NCBI GenBank assembly: GCA_963773035.1 | Contig: CAVYZX010000009.1 | Location: 434,001 to 498,000, forward strand | Reading direction: 5' to 3' | DNA from: CAVRXZ01 sp963773035 | GTDB lineage: Bacteria; Acidobacteriota; Vicinamibacteria; Vicinamibacterales; CAVVIG01 | Length of the DNA stretch: 64,000 nucleotides | Notes under the pieces: model-generated | What the model saw: only the letters and a program-made list of their open reading frames with translations | What the model was told of the DNA's origin: nothing | Databases searched by the model: none | Translations under genes and position numbers: made by a program | Shown: piece after piece, positions 9,061-18,100 of the stretch | How the letters are laid out: every line of letters begins with the position of its first letter | Numbering within the stretch: the stretch's first letter is position 1

Positions 9061-10860
9061 GTGCTAGCCCGGTTGCACGAACGTAACGAGTGGAAGTTCT
9101 TTTCGACGCTTCCGAAAGCGGATGCCACGTTGGCGTCTCTTTGGTGGATCGTCCTCGTGCTGCGGGGCGTTCTGCCGGCGGCATTCGCGGTCGCGATGGG
9201 AGCACTCGTCAGCGCCGTGCAGCAAGGCGACAGTCTTGGCCGCCCCCTCGCCCTGGTCGGTATCGTGTTCATCCTGCTGCAGGTTCTGACGCCGATTCAC
9301 CAGGCCTTGGGAGCCAACCTCGGCGACCGTACCGCGGCGTGGCTCTACGATCGATTGACCGAGGCGTGCATTCGCCCGCCGGGGATGGGTCACCTGGAGG
9401 ATCCGAAGCTGACTTCGGATCTCACGGTCGCGCGCGACTTCGACCTCGGTATGACCGGTCCGCCGTTGTTTATCTCGATGGACTTCATCGCAGGAGGGCT
9501 GGTCGAGGGGATCGGCGGCCTGGCCTCTGCGCTCGTGCTGGCTGCCTATGCGTGGTGGGCTCCGCTCGTGCTCGCGGGCGCGTGGTTGGCAACGCATTGG
9601 CTGCTGCGCGAAAGTGCTGTTTGGAAGGATCGAAATACCGACGAAGTGCGCAACGCACAGCGCGACGCCGAATACGCGTATCGCCTTGCCGTGGATCCAC
9701 CGGCGAGCAAGGAACTTCGCATGTTCGGCCTTGTGGGATGGACGATCGAGCGCTTCGTGGCCCGCCGGACGCGATTGCACGAGCTGCAGTACGCAGCAAC
9801 GCGACTCCGCGAGCGCCCGGTGGTGTGGAGCGTGTTGCTCGTCACCAGCGCCAACGTGATCGTCTTCTGGTCGCTCGCTGATGCGGCCGCCAGCGGCCGC
9901 ATCAATCTCGGTGCAGTCGTGATGTTCGCCCAGGCGGCCATCGGCACCTCGATGATTGCGTTCGGAGGGCTCAACTGGGCGCTGGATGGGGCAGCGGCGC
10001 CGGTCGGAGCTGTGCTCCGTCTCGAGCCGGCCATGGGTCCGGCGGGCGCATTGCCGTCGGGTCATCGCGCACCAACCGGGATGCCCGTTCGCGACATCCG
10101 TTTCCGGAATCTCACCTTTGCCTATGCCGGTGGCGCGCCAGTTCTGGAGAACTTCGATCTCACGATTCCTGCAGGCTCTTCGCTTGCGATCGTCGGCCAG
10201 AACGGCGCTGGCAAGACCACGCTCGCCAAGCTGCTGTGCCGGCTCTACGACCCTCAGGCGGGCGCGATCGAGGTGGATGGGATCGACTTGCGCGACCTCG
10301 AGCTCAGCGCATGGCGGTCGCGGCTGACCGCCGTGTTTCAGGACTTCATTCGTTTCGAGTGGCCATTGCAGGACAACGTCGCCCCCGGAGGCGCACCAGA
10401 TACGGTGGTGCGGGCCGCCCTCGAGTCGGCGGGCGCTGGCAATCTCGCAAGCCTCGGCACTGTGCTGGCACGCGGTTACGAAGGAGGCACGGACCTATCG
10501 GGTGGGCAATGGCAGCGCGTCGCGCTGGCGCGAGCCCTATGCGCGGTGCAGCTCGGTGCAGGAGTCGTGCTGCTGGACGAGCCGACAGCGCAGCTCGACG
10601 TTCGCGGAGAAGCCGAAATCTTCGATCGCCTTCTCGAGGCCACCCGTCACTGCACGACGATCCTCATCTCGCACCGTTTCTCGACGGTGCGACACGCGGA
10701 TCGCATTTGTGTGCTCGAGCAGGGCCGCGTGATCGAGCTCGGTACGCACGACGAGCTGATGGCGCTCGGAGGACGCTATCGCACGATGTTCGAACTCCAG
10801 GCCCAACGATTCACCGCGACGGAAGACGAGGAAGGCGTCAGCTATGACGTCCTCAGCTGA
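9061..10860 (+). CDS. ABC exporter half-transporter (TMD-NBD), first subunit
   Basis: 599 residues, GTG start. Residues 25-320 hold about six membrane helices. Residues 345-590 hold a complete nucleotide-binding domain: Walker A GQNGAGKTT (379-387), Q-loop Gln427 in FQDF, signature LSGGQ (479-483), Walker B VVLLDEP and switch His538 (SHRF). It is a canonical active ATPase of the exporter family. The stop overlaps the start of the next half-transporter by 17 bases, which points to a heterodimeric exporter. Substrate is unknown: nothing adjacent hints at a peptide, lipid or drug. The intracellular loop contains PPASKELRMFG, a motif seen in exporters annotated near peptide or lantibiotic loci, but that is weak. 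No obvious ribosome site precedes the GTG. Confidence 0.93.
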   Translation: MLARLHERNEWKFFSTLPKADATLASLWWIVLVLRGVLPAAFAVAMGALVSAVQQGDSLGRPLALVGIVFILLQVLTPIHQALGANLGDRTAAWLYDRLTEACIRPPGMGHLEDPKLTSDLTVARDFDLGMTGPPLFISMDFIAGGLVEGIGGLASALVLAAYAWWAPLVLAGAWLATHWLLRESAVWKDRNTDEVRNAQRDAEYAYRLAVDPPASKELRMFGLVGWTIERFVARRTRLHELQYAATRLRERPVVWSVLLVTSANVIVFWSLADAAASGRINLGAVVMFAQAAIGTSMIAFGGLNWALDGAAAPVGAVLRLEPAMGPAGALPSGHRAPTGMPVRDIRFRNLTFAYAGGAPVLENFDLTIPAGSSLAIVGQNGAGKTTLAKLLCRLYDPQAGAIEVDGIDLRDLELSAWRSRLTAVFQDFIRFEWPLQDNVAPGGAPDTVVRAALESAGAGNLASLGTVLARGYEGGTDLSGGQWQRVALARALCAVQLGAGVVLLDEPTAQLDVRGEAEIFDRLLEATRHCTTILISHRFSTVRHADRICVLEQGRVIELGTHDELMALGGRYRTMFELQAQRFTATEDEEGVSYDVLS

Positions 10861-12673
10861 CCGGCTGCCGCCAGCGCTCTCGTCGATGTGGCGGCTGTGC
10901 AAGCTCGGTTACCGCCACGAGCCGGGGCTGCTCCTCGCGGCATTCCTTCTCGCGCTGCTCGCGGCACTTCCAGATGCGCTGCTGGCGCTCTGGTTCAAGC
11001 TGCTCGGCGAGGGCGTCCTGCAACGTGACCGAACGGCCGTCGGCGTCGCGGCCGTCGCGCTGGGTGTGTCGGCCGCGGCAACCTGGTTCCTGCGGACTGT
11101 CAGCACTAGAGTCCAGCGCCGATTCAGGGACAAGGTGACGGTTGCGCTCGAGTCGCACGTGGCCCGGCTCCAGGCGTCCATCGTCACCATCGCTCATCAG
11201 GAGCGTCCCGATTACCTCGACCGACTTTCAGTTCTGCGCGACCAGGTCTTCGTACTCGATCACATGTACATGTCGCTGTTTTCCACCTGCGGGTGGATTC
11301 TGCGCCTGGGCGTCACCATCGTCTTGTTGATGTCGATCCACCCCGCACTGATTCTGCTTGCTGTTTTTGCGTTGCCGACCGTGCTCACTTCGACGTGGCG
11401 GCCGGCCGTTGAGCGTGTCGCCCAGGAACGCGGCGCCTCGTCTGCACGGCTTGCCCGTTACCTGTTTACAACGGCCACGACGGCCATGCCTGGCAAGGAA
11501 GTTCGCGTCACCGGTATCGGCCAACGCCTCATCACCGAACGGCGTGCGGCATGGGAGAGGTGGTACGGTCCGGTATCCGAAGCTCGCTGGGGGTCGGCCG
11601 CCTGGCACACGCTGGCGTGGGCGATCTTCGGAGGGGCGTTCATCGGTGCCGTCATCTTCGTGTCCACGCGCCCGGGCGCTGGACCAGGCAACGTGCTGCT
11701 GGTGCTGGCGGCAGGGTCTCGGCTTTCGGCGTACATCGGGGCGACGGTTGGAGAAATCGGGTTTCTTCGCGGCATCTGGATGGACGGCGCGCGCCGGCTC
11801 GCCTGGCTCGAGGATTACGCCGCCTCGGTGGTGGTGGCGGAGGATTTGCCCGCGCCCGCCAGGCTGGTCGACGCCATTCGCTTCGAGCACGTGTCTTTCG
11901 CGTATCCAGGAACCGATCGTCTCGTGCTCAACGATGTGAATCTCGAATTGCCGGTTGGCGCCGTCGTCGCCATCGTTGGCGAGAACGGAGCCGGCAAGTC
12001 GACGCTCGTGAAGTTGCTGGCGAAGTTCTACGAGCCGACCGCCGGCCGGATCATGATCGACGGCACGCCACTCAAGAAGATCCGCGCCGACGACTGGCGC
12101 AAGCGGCTGGCCGGTGCGTTCCAGGATTTTTTCCGCTTCGAGTTCCGCGTCCGGCACACCGTCGGCGTGGGCGACGTGCCGCGCATGGACGACGAGCCTG
12201 CCGTCGTGACGGCTGTCGGACGGGCTGGTGCGGATGATGTCGTGGTGCGGCTGAAGGCGGGACTCGAGACGCAGCTCGGCCCGACGTGGCCCGGAGGCGT
12301 CGAGGTGTCGTTCGGCCAGTGGCAGAAACTTGCACTGGCCCGGGGGTTCATGCGCGACGCGCCCCTGCTATTGGTGCTCGACGAACCGACTGCGGCGCTC
12401 GATGCAGAGACAGAACACGCGCTCTTCGAGCGTTACGCAGCGGCGGCGCGTGGCAACGCTGGGCGGAGGGCAGGAGGGCAGGAAGGGCAGGAAGGGCAGG
12501 ACGGACGCATCACAATCCTGGTGTCTCACCGTTTCTCTACGGTTCGCATGGCCGACTTGATCGTCGTGCTGGACGGTGCGCGGGTTGCGGAGGTTGGCAC
12601 CCACGAAGCTCTGATGGCCAAAGGCGGACCATACGCCGAGCTCTATGGGATCCAAGCCGCAGCGTATCGCTAG
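10844..12673 (+). CDS. ABC exporter half-transporter, second subunit, with repeat-encoded insertion
   Basis: 609 residues. Six membrane helices (about 25-320) precede an NBD with Walker A GENGAGKST (379-387), Q-loop FQDF, signature VSFGQ (488-492) instead of LSGGQ, Walker B LLVLDEP (509-515) and switch His562. The altered signature suggests asymmetric ATP sites in a heterodimer with the upstream subunit. Between Walker B and the switch His, residues about 537-554 (GNAGRRAGGQEGQEGQDGR) have no counterpart in the first subunit. They are encoded by an in-frame copy of the GGGCAGGAA minisatellite found elsewhere in the window. The insertion sits in a surface loop, so the protein may still fold. 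ATG start inside the upstream gene, so translation is coupled. Confidence 0.92.
   Translation: MTSSADRLPPALSSMWRLCKLGYRHEPGLLLAAFLLALLAALPDALLALWFKLLGEGVLQRDRTAVGVAAVALGVSAAATWFLRTVSTRVQRRFRDKVTVALESHVARLQASIVTIAHQERPDYLDRLSVLRDQVFVLDHMYMSLFSTCGWILRLGVTIVLLMSIHPALILLAVFALPTVLTSTWRPAVERVAQERGASSARLARYLFTTATTAMPGKEVRVTGIGQRLITERRAAWERWYGPVSEARWGSAAWHTLAWAIFGGAFIGAVIFVSTRPGAGPGNVLLVLAAGSRLSAYIGATVGEIGFLRGIWMDGARRLAWLEDYAASVVVAEDLPAPARLVDAIRFEHVSFAYPGTDRLVLNDVNLELPVGAVVAIVGENGAGKSTLVKLLAKFYEPTAGRIMIDGTPLKKIRADDWRKRLAGAFQDFFRFEFRVRHTVGVGDVPRMDDEPAVVTAVGRAGADDVVVRLKAGLETQLGPTWPGGVEVSFGQWQKLALARGFMRDAPLLLVLDEPTAALDAETEHALFERYAAAARGNAGRRAGGQEGQEGQDGRITILVSHRFSTVRMADLIVVLDGARVAEVGTHEALMAKGGPYAELYGIQAAAYR
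12461..12502. repeat. GGGCAGGAA minisatellite inside a coding sequence
   Basis: About four to five copies of GGGCAGGAG/GGGCAGGAA lie in frame in the second ABC subunit and encode a Gly-Gln-Glu-rich loop. The unit is nine bases, so copy changes keep the frame. Confidence 0.85.
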
Positions 12674-12682
12674 TTGGCGATA

Positions 12683-14827
12683 CTAGCGTCTGTGGGTCAC
12701 CGGGTAGTCGATGGCGGCGCCCCACGCGTACGCGATAAATGACTGCGAATTGAAAGACGGCACGATCCACCAAACACCTGTCAGGGGTCGAAACACAGCG
12801 ATATCCGTTCTCCCGTCGCCGTCGTAGTCGGCAGGGACGGGAATGTCCGTGTTGACGCCCCATTGGCGAGTCACATACGACGAGAAGTTCGTGGTCGACA
12901 GGAGGATCCACCAAACGCCGGTGTCGAGGCGATAGACGGCAAGATCGGTTTTTCCGTCGCCATCGTAGTCGTCCGGCACAGGGGTGTCGCTGGGAGCCCC
13001 CCACTGCGTGGTCGTAAAACTGCCGTTGGAAGACTGCAGGATCCACCAGACTCCAGTCGATCGACGATAAAAGGCGAGATCGGTCTTGCCGTCCCCGTCG
13101 TAGTCGCGGGGTACGGGGACATCATCGCCACCCCACGGCGTGGTCGTAAAACTGCCATTGGAAGACTGCAGGATCCACCAGATTCCAGTCGTTGGACGAT
13201 AGAAGGCGAGATCAGTCTTGCCATCCCCGTCGTAGTCGCCAGGCACAGGAATGTCGATGGAAGCCCCCCACGGCGTGGTCGTAAAGCCGCCATTGGAGGA
13301 CTGCTGGATCCACCAGACTCCAGTTGTTGGGCGATAGAAGGCAAAATCGGTTTTGCCATCGCCGTCGTAGTCACCAGGCACGGGAATATCGATGCTCGCT
13401 CCCCAGTTGGCGGTGATATACGCCGTAGGGTTTGTTCCCGACAGCGCTGCCCACCAGACGCCGGTTGATGGGCGAAACACGGCGATGTCGGCCTTGCCGT
13501 CGCCGTCGAAGTCTCCTTGCGTTGCACCTCGTGGAGTCGCGCTGACAATCTTGCGAATCGAGCCCGACGAATAGCCCACGAAATACAACTCGCCTGCGCC
13601 GTCGACACCAAAAGAGCTGATGTTGCCGAGGCTGCCGCCCAACTCCGTGGTGTGTTCGATGACGTTTGTAACGTGGGCTTCGCCGGTCGTCGAGTCGACA
13701 ATCAGCGACAGCGACCACACGCGGCCGGCTACGAAATCCGCGAAGAAGTACCGGCCGCGATGGCTCGGTCCGAGGCCGAGGCCCCGGTATACGTAACCGC
13801 CCGTGACCGATTGGCCAACATTACGGCCGTATTCGTAGATCGGATCAATCAGAGGGGAGTAAGCAGGCGCCGGCAGCGCGATGTAGTCGTGCGCTCCTTC
13901 GCGATTGCGCCAACCGTAGTTGCGTCCGCCGCGGTTTGGGGGTTCGTAGTCGATCTCTTCGAACTGTCCCTGGCCGACATCGCCAATGAGAAGCGCTCCG
14001 GTTCCGCCTCTCGTCGGATCGTCGAAGCTGTAGCGCCAGGGGTTCCTCAGGCCAAAGCTCCAGATCTCGGGTCGGGTCCCGGGCGGGCCGCCGCCGATGA
14101 AGGGGTTGCTCGGCGGTACTTCGTAGCCGCTCGGATGGCCGTCCGGCACGTTTACGTCAATCCGCAGCATTTTGCCGAGGAGCTCGGTCGGATTCTGGGC
14201 GCGATGATCCGGGTCGTTTGCCGACCCGCCGTCGCCAAGACCGATGTAGAGGAACCCATCAGGGCCGAACGCAAGGTTTCCGCCGTTGTGATTGGCGAAT
14301 GGCTGCGCGATGAACGCGGGTCCTCCAGCTCCACCCCAATGCAAATCGAACCGCGACGCGGGATCGGCAACCACCGGATTGGCCGACCTCACAAAGCGAG
14401 CGACGACGGTGTTTCCAGCAAGATCTGTAAAGTTGACGAAAAATCGGCCGCTTGTCGCGTAATTGGGCGCAAAGGCGAGCCCGAGAAGCCCGCGCTCTCC
14501 GCCCGTGCTCACGGTTGCACGGAGATCCAGGAAATCGGTTGGCAGAACTACGCCGTTGCGGACGACGCGAATGCGACCGCCCTGCTCGACTACATACTGC
14601 ACGTCGCGGTCGGTTGGATCCTGGACGAATCCCACTGGCAGCGTGAAGCCTGACGCGTACACGCGGGATCGGAGTGGAGTCTGAGCCTGACCAACACCCG
14701 CAAGAACGAGTATCGCCCCGATGACGGCAACGACGCGTACGGCCAGAAGATCGTGCGGTCTCCGCAGGGAGATCACAAATTTCATGATAGACAAAGACTT
14801 CGAACGTGTCGCTTGCTCCGTGTTCAT
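12683..14827 (-). CDS. PQQ-type glucose/sorbosone dehydrogenase fused to six FG-GAP repeats
   Basis: 714 residues with an N-terminal signal or anchor (about 30-49, ending in GVGQAQ). Residues 50-435 form a GSDH/Gdh-like six-bladed propeller: GERGLLGLAFAPNY, ANHNGGNLAFGPDGFLYIG, GLRNPWRYSFD and YVYRGLGLGP are family landmarks. From about 438 to the end are six FG-GAP/VCBS-like repeats of 44-49 residues, each beginning DYDGDGKTD, a Ca-binding-like loop, and containing TGVWW. The repeats are near-identical at DNA level (12683-13516), so they arose recently. The enzyme part would oxidise an aldose with a quinone cofactor in the periplasm; the repeats likely mediate surface attachment or carbohydrate contact. 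It is convergent with the ABC operon, stops 10 bases apart. ATG at 14827 is the most upstream credible start. Confidence 0.93.
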   Translation of the reverse strand: MNTEQATRSKSLSIMKFVISLRRPHDLLAVRVVAVIGAILVLAGVGQAQTPLRSRVYASGFTLPVGFVQDPTDRDVQYVVEQGGRIRVVRNGVVLPTDFLDLRATVSTGGERGLLGLAFAPNYATSGRFFVNFTDLAGNTVVARFVRSANPVVADPASRFDLHWGGAGGPAFIAQPFANHNGGNLAFGPDGFLYIGLGDGGSANDPDHRAQNPTELLGKMLRIDVNVPDGHPSGYEVPPSNPFIGGGPPGTRPEIWSFGLRNPWRYSFDDPTRGGTGALLIGDVGQGQFEEIDYEPPNRGGRNYGWRNREGAHDYIALPAPAYSPLIDPIYEYGRNVGQSVTGGYVYRGLGLGPSHRGRYFFADFVAGRVWSLSLIVDSTTGEAHVTNVIEHTTELGGSLGNISSFGVDGAGELYFVGYSSGSIRKIVSATPRGATQGDFDGDGKADIAVFRPSTGVWWAALSGTNPTAYITANWGASIDIPVPGDYDGDGKTDFAFYRPTTGVWWIQQSSNGGFTTTPWGASIDIPVPGDYDGDGKTDLAFYRPTTGIWWILQSSNGSFTTTPWGGDDVPVPRDYDGDGKTDLAFYRRSTGVWWILQSSNGSFTTTQWGAPSDTPVPDDYDGDGKTDLAVYRLDTGVWWILLSTTNFSSYVTRQWGVNTDIPVPADYDGDGRTDIAVFRPLTGVWWIVPSFNSQSFIAYAWGAAIDYPVTHRR

Positions 14828-15121
14828 TTTTCGCCGCTCCCCCGGATCCGATCCAAAAGGATGAACATTGCGGCCGTCTCGTCACTGTCTCGAGTCCTTA
14901 TCGGATCATTTCGCGCGTGCAGTAACACGAATTGGTGGCGCCTGGGTCTCGCGAGTCGTCAGCGTGCGCTATGCCGGGCGGCAGCTAGATGACGCGTTTC
15001 TCAGGTAGGTACTTCGGAGATCAAGTTGCTCGCGGTTACGCCTGGGAACGCAAGCAAGGTTGGGTAGCGGCATTGAACTTCCGGCTGAAGCCGGAAGCCA
15101 CACACGCGATTGATTCACAAG
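14828..15121. other. Spacer between two minus-strand genes
   Basis: No credible gene. It contains one REP-like palindrome (listed separately), close to the 3' end of the large transporter gene. I see no convincing promoter for the dehydrogenase gene. Confidence 0.6.
15078..15097. repeat. REP-like palindrome
   Basis: CTTCCGGCTGAAGCCGGAAG, a perfect 20-base palindrome followed by CCACAC, as in the other copies. It lies 25 bases beyond the stop of the transporter-HEAT-cNMP gene and may act as its terminator or as a REP site. Confidence 0.8.
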
Positions 15122-18100
15122 CTACATCACTTCGGCACCCGATGCCTGCACCGTGCCCAGCAGCCCGTGCAACAGCTCGATCCGATCGCTCAAGAGTTCG
15201 AAGAGCGCCTCGCGGTTGATGCGGAGCACCGAACCGGCCTCGAGCACGGTCGCGCTCTCTTCGGTCAATCGGTCGCCCAGGGTTTCGACGATGCCGATGG
15301 TGTCTCCGGGTGCTGCGACCACTGGCGCCTTGCCGTTGCGAGCGATCTGGACGCGCCCTTTCAGCACGGTGTAAATCGCGGCGAGTTGGCCTTCCTTGAA
15401 GAGATCCGCGCCGGAGGCGATGGGCTCTTCTTGCGCGATCGATGCAATGGCCTGGAGATCCTCTGCCGTCGCATGGACAAAGAGCGGTACCTGCTCGAGC
15501 GCGATCACCCGTTCGATCGGCCGAAGGTTGCCTGCCGCGACGCGACTGTCGAGCGGGGAGCGGGGAGCCACGACTGGGGGCCAGGCAGCCGCGGCGGGTC
15601 CGGTCATCAACATGCGGAACAGGCCGTGCGCCAGCTGGACGTTTTCGGAAAGGAGGCCGTTGAAGTCGTCGGCTCCAAGCGCGAGAGAAATGGAGGATTC
15701 GACTGCCGCGATGGTTTCCGGAACCGGTGCGCTGGCGAGCGCCGATCCCATGACCAGCACCGCCGGAGCTTCGACCTCTCGAGCGTTGCCGTGTTCGTCG
15801 GCGGTCCGCGCACGGCCATCCAAAAGAAATTGGAACGCACCGGCCCGGGCCCCTTGCTCCAGTACCCGCTGCCCTGGTTCATGACGCAGTTGGTGGCCAG
15901 TGGCAGCGATCCGGTAGAGCTCGTCAACGGAAACGAACGCGAAGAGTGGCATACGCCGCAGGCGATCCGCGACTTCGACGGCCGGCAGTGGCTCCCGCCA
16001 TCGGGCTCGGCGCTCGGCCGCCGTCATGCGTTGGGACGCGAGGGCCCAGGATGCGGCTTCGAAAACGCTCCAATCACGGACATCGCGGTGTGCCAGGATG
16101 TGCTCGAGGTCGTCTCCAAGCGTCCACATCTTTCGCGCTTCCACGTAGTGAATCGCGGCGGAAGCCAACGTCTGGTCCGGCTCGTGCACCAGTTGCACGA
16201 CCGTTTCTTCGAGATCCCGCACGCGCGATCGAAGCAGCACGTTGGCCTTGCGTACGCGCTCGTCGATCGGAAGATCCTCGAGAACCGGCATGATCCGCTT
16301 TCTCAAATCGCCCTTGAGCAGGTTGTCCAAGTACTCGGCTGCGCTGGCGCGGACGCGGGTATCGCCGTGCTCGAGCGCCCATCGCGCCGCGGAAATGTCT
16401 CTCCAGGGATAAATGAGACCGAGAAATCTGTACACGCGGTCTTTGCTTCGGTCGAGTTTCTCGCCGAGCGATCGGCCGAGGAGGGTATCCGCGGCACTCT
16501 CGTCGGCGCGTCTCAGGCTGTAATCGAGGCTCAGGTAGTTGAGGTAGTGGGCGCCGTCTTTGAGCGTAAGCGCCTCCAAGCGTGCTCGATCCAACGTGAA
16601 CTCGGGATGGTCGTGGGTGACGGTCTCGATAGCCGTCAGCGCCTTGTAACGCAAGAAGCCATCCGGATCCTCGAGGAGCTCCGCCAGCAGATCGACTGAC
16701 TTCTGCGACGGTATGCGCGCCAGCGTTCCGGGGATGTGGCGTCGGACCCAGACGTCTTCGTCCTGGTCTCGAACGAAATGAGCCATGACGTCGAGGATGG
16801 GTTCACCGTAGCCGACCAGCGCCTCCCGCGCGGCGCCCTTCAGCAACCGATTCCGCGATAACGAGACGAGCGCTGGAACGAACAACGCGTCCGCCGCGCC
16901 GACTTTCGCCGCACTCTGGATCGCCTCGAGCGCCACGGTGACGTCCGGATCGTAGAAGAGCGGGATCAGCAGATGCCGGAACCGTTCGTTGTGAATCAGC
17001 GGGATAAGCCGCGCGACTTCACGCCGGGCCTCTGCCCTTGTTTCCCGGGTGTCGTCGACCAGCGCCCGCAGCGCGCGCTCGGTTGCATCGACATCCGACT
17101 CAACGGTGCTGTCGGCGAGCGCGATGGCGGCGGTCGCCACCAGCCGCGGGTCGCTATCAGATAGCAGCGGTCGCATGATCTCGGCGGCCCGCTCGCGACG
17201 AATCGTCGCCAGCGTGCGCACGGCGGCGATGCGGACTTCGTGGTCAGCGTCCTTCAGGAGACGCTCGATGGGCGGCAGCCAACGTTCGGCGAGATCGGGC
17301 CGGACGCCCTCCATCGCCGTCAGTGCCCGCGCCCGAACCCGCGGCGACTCGTGATAGAGCAGCAACGGCGTAATCAAGTTACGTTTGTCGAGCGACTCGA
17401 GCAGATCGATCGCGTAGAGCACGCGCTGCTCGTCCGGGCTGGAAAGTTCCTCGACCAGCGTCTCCACAGTCGAAAGATCCGCAACATTGACGCGTACTTC
17501 AGCAGCTTCGATGTCGCGGCGTTCGAAGCTCTGCCTGAACGATGCGAGGTATTGACGTTTGGCCCGACTGGCCATCACATACCAGACCACGGTCAGGCCA
17601 AGGCTCACCCAACTGATTTGGGGCCACGTGAGCCCAAAACCCCAAGGTTGGACGAGCAGCAGGATGAAGACCGCACCGACACCTCGTGCGACCCGATCGA
17701 CGGTGACGTCGACGAATGGCTTAATTTCCTGACGGAGCTCGGTCGGCAGGGGCAGAAACAAGACTTCACGGGTGGTCTTGTCGACCGAGTAACGCACTGA
17801 TCGATCCAGCGTCGTGGCGACGGCCGGCGCCCAGACGTTCCTCGTCGCCAGTATCGCGGCGCCGGAGGCAAATAAGTTGGTTGGCAACATCATCAGCGCG
17901 AAACCGATGCCGAGATATCGATGAATCACCGGCGTCAGCCAGACCTGGATGATGAACGCCGCCGCGGATATGCCGAAGCGAATCTGCGCGAGGAACTTCG
18001 AGACGGAGTTGCCGCGTCCGAGTTCTTCGGCCGCCATGTTGACCTGCTGATCGATGAGCGCAGCCCCGAGCGAGCCGAACGCAATCACGAGGGCCACGAG

